45,613 nucleotides of DNA. Source: a virus. The DNA lies in IMG/VR virus record IMGVR_UViG_3300042914_001405, positions 1 through 45,613 of that record, one strand, 5' to 3'. The notes under the pieces were generated by a model. It worked only from the letters and a program-made list of their open reading frames with translations. It made no database searches and was not told the origin of the DNA. A program made the translations under genes and the position numbers. This document shows, piece by piece, positions 1 through 6,179 of the stretch (its first letter is position 1; every line of letters begins with the position of its first letter).

Positions 1-388
1 CTTTGTAATTGGTGTTTAAAGTAGTCTCAATTAGTGTCTGTGTTGCAGTAGCATTCTCTTGCGTTAATTCTTTATCACCTACGAAAAAACGAAGGAACGT
101 GGGCTTCTTCCCACGCTCTATTACAACTGTATCATTTACTGTAATACGGACTGTGCATCCTTTCTTAGATGCATTATTTACCAGGGCTTCTTCAGTAGAC
201 TTACGAATAGTCTTACCAAACAAACCCCAAACTACTGACTCAATAATTGCACTCTTGCCAGATCCGTTCGAGCCACCAGTATCTTTATTAATACCCTCTA
301 CTAGGATTATCCCATCAAACTTATCGAACGATAACTTTACATCCTTAAGAGAGTAGAAGTTAGTTATTTCTACCTTGTTGATTTTCAT
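1..388 (-). CDS. 46: Recombination endonuclease ATPase subunit, gp46/SbcC/Rad50-like (partial, N-terminal part)
   Basis: This is the start of a gp46-type SMC-like ATPase, cut by the left edge of the window, so only about 129 residues are visible. The start codon is at 388. A Walker A loop GSNGSGKS lies at residues 39-46, after the usual N-terminal strand 'INKVEITNFYSLKDV'. In this family the ATPase pairs with the gp47/Mre11 nuclease to resect DNA ends for recombination-dependent replication. The gene overlaps the 3' end of the gp47-like gene by 29 bases and follows it in the same order as in T4. No clear ribosome binding site is seen, so translation may be coupled to the upstream gene. The coiled coil and Walker B motif would lie outside the window. 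Confidence 0.9.
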   Translation of the reverse strand, partial: MKINKVEITNFYSLKDVKLSFDKFDGIILVEGINKDTGGSNGSGKSAIIESVVWGLFGKTIRKSTEEALVNNASKKGCTVRITVNDTVVIERGKKPTFLRFFVGDKELTQENATATQTLIETTLNTNYK

Positions 389-1373
389 AAATTATTTTGA
401 GTCCAGCCAGAAGTTCTTCCTTAGGTATTGACACGTTACTGGAATTGATATAATGATCTATTACATCGTTGTCCATGACGTTCAATATAGGATTGCTTCC
501 CGTTACAAACTCCTCGTCATCATCTAATAGAGGTTTATATTTAATCTCTACATAAGGAACTTTAAGCGAATCGCATATAGCTGCTGCGTTATGCTGATCC
601 TGAGCTATGGTATTTATATTTAACCTTACGAGAGCGTACTTATCTGGACCTGAGTATTGCCTGATCCAATCTAAGTTTTCTTCTACGCTATCATAGTCTA
701 TTACAATATGTTTTGGACCTAGTTCTACAGGAACTAATTCAAGTCTTCCGTCAGTAAGGATGCCGTAGAAGCAGTCTTTTCCTGATTCGTTGAAGCTGGT
801 GGTGTAGGGGGTTCCGAGAACCGTAACTCTTCCATTTTGTCCTGCTTTATGGATGTGTCCAAGTATTGTTGGATTGCTAAAATCGGATAAAGACAGATTA
901 AAATCGGCATCGCCAGCAGAGTTAAGCACACCGTTGTAGCCAAAATGGCCGAAAATAATATAGCCGTCAGGACAAAGTGACAAGTCTTTTTTAATAGTTT
1001 CTTCATTTTCATAATGCGGAATAAAAACCCATTTGTTTTCGTGATCAATATAAGTATGTGTTATTACTTTAACTTTAGGGGATTCAAATAAACTAAGAGC
1101 AGTAACCCCATCATCAGCCTTGGTTACGCTATCGTGATTACCTCTAAGTATATATACATCAAGCCCTCTTTCTGTGAGCTTGTCTATCATTTCTTTCAAG
1201 GCAATTAAAACCGTAGGTCTTGGGTTCCTATGCATCATAAGATCTCCCAAGAATATAATCTTATTGCAGTCTGTATTGCCCTTACTTATATTTATAATAG
1301 CATTCTTCTGAGCCTCCATCATACCAAGAGGCTTATCATCAAAATGCAGATCTCCAATTACTAATGTTCGCAT
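360..1373 (-). CDS. 47: Recombination endonuclease subunit, gp47/SbcD/Mre11-like
   Basis: This is a calcineurin-type metallophosphoesterase, the nuclease partner of the gp46-like ATPase. All phosphoesterase motifs are visible: GDLHF at residues 7-11, GD at 43-44, GNHD at 78-81, GH at 141-142 and GHIH at 172-175. These supply the two-metal site. The length of 337 residues is close to T4 gp47. An in-frame ATG lies four codons earlier, at 1385. I prefer 1373 because family members begin directly with the first strand (here MRTLVIGDLH) and because GGTGGA lies about eight bases upstream. The gene overlaps the end of thyX by 13 bases, so it is probably translationally coupled to it. Confidence 0.93.
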   Translation of the reverse strand: MRTLVIGDLHFDDKPLGMMEAQKNAIINISKGNTDCNKIIFLGDLMMHRNPRPTVLIALKEMIDKLTERGLDVYILRGNHDSVTKADDGVTALSLFESPKVKVITHTYIDHENKWVFIPHYENEETIKKDLSLCPDGYIIFGHFGYNGVLNSAGDADFNLSLSDFSNPTILGHIHKAGQNGRVTVLGTPYTTSFNESGKDCFYGILTDGRLELVPVELGPKHIVIDYDSVEENLDWIRQYSGPDKYALVRLNINTIAQDQHNAAAICDSLKVPYVEIKYKPLLDDDEEFVTGSNPILNVMDNDVIDHYINSSNVSIPKEELLAGLKIIYENQQGRNN

Positions 1374-2032
1374 AATGCATTCCACCCATAAGGGGCTATA
1401 TCTTTTATAATAGATCCAATTGCTTCCGCATACTCTCTGGTTTCTAATTGAGTATGGCTATCGGTTCTCAATTTAAACATATGATTCCAACCAAGCAAGC
1501 TACCAGTTGTTACAGTTGTAGTATACATTGATTGAGGTAAAACCATGCGAGCCATCTCTGGTGCTACACCTTGAAATAGTAGACAGTGATACTTTGCAAC
1601 AGAATCTTGACAGGATTTTTCATACAAGTCTAGAATATCCTGATTATATCCTTCAGAAAATACTTCTCCTGATCCTTGCTTAATACCTTTCTCAGGACGC
1701 TTTCTAAATTGGTACGGAGTATAAAAATCTATTTCGCCATCTAAGTATCTTCTGGATACTTCGCTCCAACTAAATCCTACCTGATGCTTACCTAACTGAC
1801 GTAAAACAAAAATAGGCGCATAAATTCTAAAAGTGATATGAGGATGACGAAAAGGTAAAACGTGTCTATGTTTTGCAAGATAGTTAATAAGTTTCTCGTC
1901 AGATGCTTTATCGAACTCTTCATGTTCTTTATCAAAAGAAGCTCTAGCTGCGTTAATTATTAATAGATCTGCATCAGGGGTATGGCTAATAAGCTCTACA
2001 AAACCTTTATTTAAAACAAATACTTTATTCAT
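1361..2032 (-). CDS. thyX: FAD-dependent thymidylate synthase ThyX
   Basis: ThyX methylates dUMP to dTMP using methylene-tetrahydrofolate, with FAD and NADPH, and so supplies thymidine for phage DNA synthesis. The ThyX signature is at residues 82-96, in the variant form KHQ-x2-FSWSEVSRRY rather than the cellular RHR-x2-S-x-NE-x-S-x-RY. The E91, S93 and R95 positions are kept. A second conserved block (EMARMVLPQSMYTT, residues 159-172) follows. The length of 223 residues is normal. The start ATG overlaps the polymerase stop in an ATGA arrangement, and the end overlaps the gp47-like gene. It therefore belongs to the replication operon. Confidence 0.93.
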   Translation of the reverse strand: MNKVFVLNKGFVELISHTPDADLLIINAARASFDKEHEEFDKASDEKLINYLAKHRHVLPFRHPHITFRIYAPIFVLRQLGKHQVGFSWSEVSRRYLDGEIDFYTPYQFRKRPEKGIKQGSGEVFSEGYNQDILDLYEKSCQDSVAKYHCLLFQGVAPEMARMVLPQSMYTTTVTTGSLLGWNHMFKLRTDSHTQLETREYAEAIGSIIKDIAPYGWNALCEH

Positions 2033-3114
2033 AGCTTAGGTACATCATTCTCAAAGTGAACAGGCTCACCTTCTCCGAAGGACTTGCCAACCTCTGCTTC
2101 AATAACTAGAGGCACGTTAAAGTTGATCTTAAAGATATCCCTGATAGTAGGATAATTAACCATCTCATCATAGAGAATGGTAAGGGTTTCCTTCACTTCA
2201 TCCTCTGGACAAATCACTTCAATTGAGTCGTGTACCGTAGCAACAGGTCGCGCCTTCAATCCTGCTTGCTTGAATCTTCTAGATGCTCCAAGAAGCGAGC
2301 ATAGAAGAATATCAGAAGCAGCACTTTGAATTGTAAAGTTCAATCCCTGTCTCAATGCTCGGTTAACAACAGTTCTATCATCACTATGAACGTCAGGAAG
2401 GTTACGCTTTCTGCCAAAAATAGTATATGCAAATCCGTTCTTTTTAATGAACTTGTTAACAAACTCCATATACTCGAAGATCGCTGGATAAACATTTTTG
2501 TAGTCCTCGATTATCTTTTCAGCACGCGACATGGAAATACCCATAGTCTCACTAAGGTTAAATGCACCACCACCATATACGATCAAGAAGGATACAGTCT
2601 TTGCAATCTGACGTTCTTCCTTGGTAATCTCCTTCTTATTGAATAGGAGCTTGGCAGTATAAGTATGCAGGTCAGCACCTTCGTTGAATGCCTTTTGCAT
2701 ATTAAACTCCTTAGATATATGAGCAAGAACTCTAAGTTCCATAGCACCATAGTCAGCAGCTATGAAAGACCATCCCTTAGGTGCGGTAAACAAACTACGA
2801 ATGTTATTCTCAGTCTCTCTTGGAAGGGTGTGAAAGGAAACACCCATAGCCTCGTCTGCATTATATGCAGCACAAGACAGGCGACCCGTAGCCGTACCAT
2901 CAAATCTAAAATCTACATACACCTTATCATGCTGATTATACTTAATCGCATTCTTAGTACCTTCAATATAAGTCTTAGATAGCTTCTCAGACTTACGAAG
3001 ATCCAATAATCCCTTGAGGAACTTCTTAGCTTCTAGCAAATCCTCTGTGCTCTTCTCAGCAATAACAGACTTGCTAATACGCTTACCTTCATCTCTATAT
3101 TGCCACTTACCCAC
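2029..3114 (-). CDS. DNA polymerase family A, thumb end plus palm and fingers (third piece of a split polymerase)
   Basis: This frame holds the polymerase catalytic core. Counting from the GTG at 3114 (361 residues), TATGRLS is near residue 74, motif A (DYGAMELR) is at 121-128, motif B (R-x3-K-x3-F-x3-YG) spans 168-181, and motif C is VHDS near 294-297. Motif C has Ser where Pol I enzymes usually have the catalytic-site Glu (HDE). The frame is open back to a TTG at 3135. The GTG is preferred because GAGGAG lies ten bases before it and because it overlaps the stop of the preceding frame. An in-frame TAG just before the TTG excludes a longer start. The polymerase works with the exonuclease pieces encoded immediately upstream. 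Confidence 0.88.
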   Translation of the reverse strand: MGKWQYRDEGKRISKSVIAEKSTEDLLEAKKFLKGLLDLRKSEKLSKTYIEGTKNAIKYNQHDKVYVDFRFDGTATGRLSCAAYNADEAMGVSFHTLPRETENNIRSLFTAPKGWSFIAADYGAMELRVLAHISKEFNMQKAFNEGADLHTYTAKLLFNKKEITKEERQIAKTVSFLIVYGGGAFNLSETMGISMSRAEKIIEDYKNVYPAIFEYMEFVNKFIKKNGFAYTIFGRKRNLPDVHSDDRTVVNRALRQGLNFTIQSAASDILLCSLLGASRRFKQAGLKARPVATVHDSIEVICPEDEVKETLTILYDEMVNYPTIRDIFKINFNVPLVIEAEVGKSFGEGEPVHFENDVPKL

Positions 3115-3586
3115 GCTTACTAAGCTCCTCGTCAATTTGTTCTAGCAGGAGTTTTAATGTAGCTGCTGCCACAGAAGGCTTCTCTTTACCAGTTCTATCG
3201 GGGGGGTACAATCCCATGCCTTCTTCCCGTGTGTATAGAATCTCAATCAGGTCATTATTAGAGGATAGGTTGTCGGTCTTCTTAACACCTTTGCAATAAT
3301 ATAAAGCATCTTCCTGCTCGACATTAATATCTCGCAGTTGCTTACCTACAGATTGTAGCTTGTTAGGATCGACATCCAACCCATTGTATTCCATGTCTGC
3401 GAAGGTTTCAATAGAAGGCATAACTACCTTTTCGATTAACTTCATGGAAGTATGCTCCTCCATCTTCTCCTTAATTAGGAGAAATAGCTTTCTAGTAAAG
3501 TAAGCATCCATAGCGTTGCCTTCGCAACACTTGGAAAGCTCCATGTTCTTCCAATCAACCTTTGAAGGATTATCTACTGTAAGCAT
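3107..3586 (-). CDS. DNA polymerase family A, exonuclease C-terminal part and start of thumb (middle piece)
   Basis: This is 159 residues of a family A polymerase with neither its beginning nor its end. Residues 20-35 hold the region matching motif Exo III (EGNAMDAYFTRKLF, probable catalytic Asp at 27). The Tyr expected four positions earlier is Gly. Residues 50-80 resemble the exonuclease-to-polymerase linker ('MEYNGLDVDPNKL'), and residues around 130-145 (TGKEKPSVAAATL) match the start of the thumb. The ATG at 3586 overlaps the previous stop as TAATG, and the end overlaps the polymerase core frame by eight bases. This looks like a genuine coupled split, but an indel in the assembly or programmed frameshifting cannot be excluded by eye. 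A run of seven C at 3200-3206 lies inside this frame, but the frame reads correctly on both sides of it. Confidence 0.82.
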   Translation of the reverse strand: MLTVDNPSKVDWKNMELSKCCEGNAMDAYFTRKLFLLIKEKMEEHTSMKLIEKVVMPSIETFADMEYNGLDVDPNKLQSVGKQLRDINVEQEDALYYCKGVKKTDNLSSNNDLIEILYTREEGMGLYPPDRTGKEKPSVAAATLKLLLEQIDEELSKRG

Positions 3587-4596
3587 TAGAGGTTCTCCAA
3601 TTCATCTGCAAAATAATACTTGGCTAGGTCCATTAAGCTCTTAGGCATATTCTCGTCTAAGAAGTGGTGCATAACTTTAGTGTCCCAGATGTTAACTGGG
3701 TGAATACCTTTGTTCTTCAAGAACTTGATATCGAACTTAGCATTATGAAGAACCTTAATGCTATTAGGATTCTCCAAGATCCTCTTTAGATTAGAGATCA
3801 ATTGAGGATCATTCTTGAAAGGGCTGTCCTTATGGTTAACAGGGATAACCCAAGTCTGATCCTCTGCCGAAATAGCTATGGTCATGATCTCGTCGGTCAA
3901 GAAATTAAGACCTGTAGTTTCAATATCTATCCCTAGGATATCATCTGAGGATTCTAGCTTCTCAGCTAGTGCGTCAACATACTCCATATGCATGATGGTC
4001 GTGTATGCAAACTTCTCAGATGATCTCTTACCAAGAATATATTTCTCGTATGCATTCTGGATATCGGTCTTGAATAGTGCAAGATGCCGAGGCTCCTTGA
4101 TGCACGAATAAGGGTGATAGATAGGAACTACCACGCAGGTAAATCCAGATTCAGTTGAGAACGTAAAAGCCTTACCTCGCTTATTAGTAATACCACTCTT
4201 CTTGAGAAGCATCTTAAGAGCAAGGTTGCCACACGCAAAGATTAGCTTGGGCTTAATCTTATCTATGGTAGCATCCAAGTGAACACGACATAAGTTCATG
4301 TTCTTGGGAGACATATCTGCCTCTCCAACCGAGGGACACTTCACCGATGCGGCTGTAACGAACTTATCCTTATAACATTCGTTAATTAAATCCATCTCAG
4401 GCTTAGAGAAAGCCCAAGGCGCACCATGCCTATACTTGATCGAATCGGATAGGAACAGCGTATGAGCCTCCTCCAAATCCTTGTAATCCATTACGGAATG
4501 ACAAGGTTTATCCTTATCAAGGATGCTGCAACCCTCGCATAAAGGATTAACTGTCCCGATTCTATGCCCTGCGTACAATTTATTAAGATCAAACAT
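3586..4596 (-). CDS. Uracil-DNA-glycosylase-like domain fused to 3'-5' exonuclease N-terminal part (first piece of split polymerase)
   Basis: Residues 1-185 form a family 4-type uracil-DNA-glycosylase-like domain, and residues 200-336 begin the DEDD proofreading exonuclease. Cysteines at 20, 23, 87 and 103 follow the C-x2-C ... C-x15-C spacing of the 4Fe-4S cluster in family 4 enzymes. The C-terminal HP motif (YHPYS) is present at 160-164. The usual GEAPG motif 1 is not recognisable. Exo I (DIE, 224-226) and Exo II (N-x3-D, 285-289) are intact, and Exo III is in the next frame. A similar N-terminal UDG-like extension is known on SPO1-type phage polymerases. The start codon abuts the palindromic element at 4597-4607, and no ribosome binding site is seen. 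Confidence 0.88.
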   Translation of the reverse strand: MFDLNKLYAGHRIGTVNPLCEGCSILDKDKPCHSVMDYKDLEEAHTLFLSDSIKYRHGAPWAFSKPEMDLINECYKDKFVTAASVKCPSVGEADMSPKNMNLCRVHLDATIDKIKPKLIFACGNLALKMLLKKSGITNKRGKAFTFSTESGFTCVVVPIYHPYSCIKEPRHLALFKTDIQNAYEKYILGKRSSEKFAYTTIMHMEYVDALAEKLESSDDILGIDIETTGLNFLTDEIMTIAISAEDQTWVIPVNHKDSPFKNDPQLISNLKRILENPNSIKVLHNAKFDIKFLKNKGIHPVNIWDTKVMHHFLDENMPKSLMDLAKYYFADELENL

Positions 4597-4607
4597 ACTA
4601 TTATAGT
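4597..4607. promoter_or_regulatory. Odd palindrome ACTATTATAGT between divergent starts
   Basis: The 11-base palindrome ACTAT-T-ATAGT fills the gap between the divergent starts of the polymerase operon (ATG at 4596, minus) and the sigma-like gene (ATG at 4610, plus). On the minus strand it reads CTATAATA, close to a -10 or T4-late-type box; on the plus strand it reads CTATTATA. The same 14 bases ACTATTATAGTGTA recur at 5651-5664. Neither flanking gene has a Shine-Dalgarno sequence. The element may be a bidirectional promoter giving leaderless or near-leaderless mRNAs, or an operator. That role is inference. Confidence 0.55.
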
Positions 4608-4609
4608 GT

Positions 4610-4954
4610 ATGAAAAAGAAACATTACATAGACAACAAACGGTTCGAGGAGGTCATCCTATTATACAAGAAGGATCCCAAAAAGTACGAGGAAGAATTAA
4701 TTTCTTTATTTGACATACTAATAACTAACATCGTCGAGAGCTTCAAATTTAATGTAGATCCCGACGATGCCAAGCAAGAATGTTTTACTTTAGTGCTTAA
4801 AACTTTGAGAAATTTTAAGCCGAAGAAGGGTACAGCATTCAATTATTTTACGACCATAATCGTAAATAACTTAAAGCTACTGTACACTAGAGAAAAGAAA
4901 TACGCTAAGAAGATTGAAAATTATATTGAAAACAACAAGGACTTAGTTAGTTAG
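4610..4954 (+). CDS. Small sigma factor-like protein, probably gp55-type late sigma
   Basis: This 114-residue protein resembles sigma-70 region 2. Residues 46-97 (VDPDDAKQECFTLVLKTL ... FNYFTTIIVNNLKLLY) show the DD-x-x-QE-x-F and 'FxxYxxxIIxNxL' pattern of the core-binding and -10-reading helices. No region 4 is visible. T4 gp55 is also a reduced sigma that reads only a -10-type box, though it is longer (185 residues). The expected role is to direct host RNA polymerase to phage late promoters. It is one of only two plus-strand genes here, is convergent with the next gene (8-base overlap at the ends), and begins two bases after the palindromic element, which suggests it could feel its own regulation. 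It could also be another regulatory sigma. Confidence 0.68.
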   Translation: MKKKHYIDNKRFEEVILLYKKDPKKYEEELISLFDILITNIVESFKFNVDPDDAKQECFTLVLKTLRNFKPKKGTAFNYFTTIIVNNLKLLYTREKKYAKKIENYIENNKDLVS

Positions 4955-5291
4955 CCTTGTGCTTCTTGTGTTTGACAGGAAGCAGAGTTTTCATTATCAT
5001 TGGCAAATAATCTTCTGAGTATATGCCCTTGGAGCTTAAGCTAACCAAGTGTGGAACTTTGTTAGTGTTATAAATAACAAAGCTGTGAGGCATATAGAAG
5101 CTGTCCACAATATAGAGCGGTTTCCCGTTCTCTACGTTAGCGTAAGTTTCCTTTAGCTTACCCACCAAGCTAGTGCAATAATCATCCCATAATGATATAA
5201 ACAGGATGTTGAAATCAGACTGCTCTCGCTTGTGATTCTTAATTACTTTGTTTAAATCGTTTTCTTTTGAAAGAAAATTAAGCTTATACAT
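4947..5291 (-). CDS. Hypothetical protein, possibly thioredoxin-fold
   Basis: I do not recognise this 114-residue protein with certainty. It has a strand-helix-strand pattern that resembles a thioredoxin fold: 'FNILFISLWDDYCTSLVGKL' near residues 27-46, then 'PLYIVDSFYMPHSFVIYNT' near 58-76, with a proline just before the second sheet strand. The usual CxxC is absent; only one Cys (39) is present, so a redox role is doubtful. The C-terminus is Lys/His-rich. Its start overlaps the stop of the gene at 5291-5647 (TGATG), so the two are co-translated from the promoter near 5651. Confidence 0.6.
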   Translation of the reverse strand: MYKLNFLSKENDLNKVIKNHKREQSDFNILFISLWDDYCTSLVGKLKETYANVENGKPLYIVDSFYMPHSFVIYNTNKVPHLVSLSSKGIYSEDYLPMIMKTLLPVKHKKHKAN

Positions 5292-5647
5292 CAGAGTGGC
5301 TTGTTAAGGATGCCCTCACCGTCTTGCAAACGAACGCCACCTTGCTCATCTTCGATAACGGTAATACCCGAAGCAGCAAGTTCTTCCTTGTTCTCAACCG
5401 CATACTTACGGACAAGTTCCGCAAGTTGCTTATTGAGCGACTCAACACCCGTAAGGAAAATAGTCTTTACGAAATCATCCATGCTCACCTCTTGAGGCTT
5501 GCACACATCCGCAAAGTTCTTAAATGCAGTCGCTTCGTCCTTTGAAAGTTTAACTTGAAGTTTCATTCTATCTCTACTCCGTTCGTCAATACGAACTTTC
5601 CATTGGTTTATGTCTAACTTGATATTATTGGTTTGTTTAGAATCCAT
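5291..5647 (-). CDS. Hypothetical protein, possible ribbon-helix-helix-like DNA-binding protein
   Basis: This 118-residue protein has a middle part (residues 28-72, 'MKLQVKLSKDEATAFKNFAD' onward, then 'SMDDFVKTIFLTGVESLNKQ') with the strand-helix-helix look of ribbon-helix-helix repressors. An acidic C-terminus follows. This is only a shape resemblance, and no family was recognised. It lies beside the second palindromic element, which is an attractive operator candidate for such a protein, but no binding can be read from sequence. On the minus strand the order is CTATAATA, five bases, then ATG, with no Shine-Dalgarno. It is coupled to the downstream 114-residue gene. Confidence 0.62.
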   Translation of the reverse strand: MDSKQTNNIKLDINQWKVRIDERSRDRMKLQVKLSKDEATAFKNFADVCKPQEVSMDDFVKTIFLTGVESLNKQLAELVRKYAVENKEELAASGITVIEDEQGGVRLQDGEGILNKPL

Positions 5648-5650
5648 TGG

Positions 5651-5661
5651 ACTATTATAGT
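5651..5661. promoter_or_regulatory. Second copy of palindrome ACTATTATAGT between divergent starts
   Basis: This element is identical to the one at 4597-4607 and extends to 14 identical bases (ACTATTATAGTGTA, 5651-5664). It lies between the divergent starts at 5647 (minus) and 5667 (plus). On the minus strand TATAAT is followed by six bases and then the ATG, which is the spacing expected if transcription begins at the start codon itself. On the plus strand TATTAT is eight bases from the ATG. No Shine-Dalgarno is present on either side. Confidence 0.6.
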
Positions 5662-5666
5662 GTACT

Positions 5667-6179
5667 ATGGAAGATAATTACGATATTTCTAATCTTAAGA
5701 AGAAAAAGAAAATTAACAGCCGTACAAAGGGGTCATCTTTTGAACGAACCATCGCGGCTCAACTGAATGATAGATTCAAGACTACAGAATTTTCAAGAAC
5801 TCCTGGATCGGGTGCCTTTGCAAGCACTCATAAACTTCCAGATCACTTAAAGATTCATGGAGACTTAATCACACCAAGAAACTTTAAATATTGTATCGAA
5901 TGTAAAAAAGGATATAATAAAGAAAGTTTAAATAGCTTATTAAATAATAGCTCTGAGCTTTGGAATTTTATTGAACAATGTCAAAAAGATTCTGACAAAG
6001 CTCACAAGTTACCATTAATAATTTTCAAGCAAGATAGACAACCAACTTTAGCTGTAGTTCCCTATGATGTAGGGTATAAATCTAATAACTACGTTGAACT
6101 ACACAAAGAAGAAAAGTATTACAGGATGTACCTGTTTGATGAGATCTTAGCTGAACCAGACTCTATCTGGTTATTTTAA
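5667..6179 (+). CDS. PD-(D/E)xK family nuclease, Holliday-junction-resolvase-like
   Basis: This 170-residue protein carries the core of the PD-(D/E)xK nuclease fold: Glu26 in 'KGSSFERTIAAQL', Asp66 in 'IHGDLI' and E78-x-K80 in 'YCIECKKG'. The motif TPGSGAF near 45-51 is common in phage resolvase-like members, where Ser/Gly-rich loops precede the catalytic Asp. The expected activity is metal-dependent cleavage of branched or recombining DNA; the exact substrate is not known. It is on the plus strand, and its last 17 bases overlap the 3' end of the convergent gene at 6163-8589. A Lys-rich stretch (residues 11-15) near the N-terminus may aid DNA binding. Confidence 0.75.
   Translation: MEDNYDISNLKKKKKINSRTKGSSFERTIAAQLNDRFKTTEFSRTPGSGAFASTHKLPDHLKIHGDLITPRNFKYCIECKKGYNKESLNSLLNNSSELWNFIEQCQKDSDKAHKLPLIIFKQDRQPTLAVVPYDVGYKSNNYVELHKEEKYYRMYLFDEILAEPDSIWLF

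Noticed and set aside
9-356. A 115-residue plus-strand open frame at the left edge
   Set aside because: It is opposite the gp46-like gene, which has a Walker A motif in its frame.
734-1048. A 104-residue minus-strand frame with two membrane-like hydrophobic stretches inside the gp47-like gene
   Set aside because: It lies in another frame of a well conserved gene, has no ribosome binding site, and hydrophobic runs arise easily from a shifted frame of such a sequence. An embedded lysis protein cannot be excluded but has no positive support.
3200-3206. Run of seven G (C on the coding strand) as cause of the polymerase frame breaks
   Set aside because: Polymerase-like sequence continues in the same frame on both sides of the run, so an error here would not explain either break.
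3878-4111. Plus-strand open frame opposite the UDG-exonuclease gene
   Set aside because: The opposite strand encodes recognisable exonuclease motifs, and this frame has no ribosome binding site or family features.
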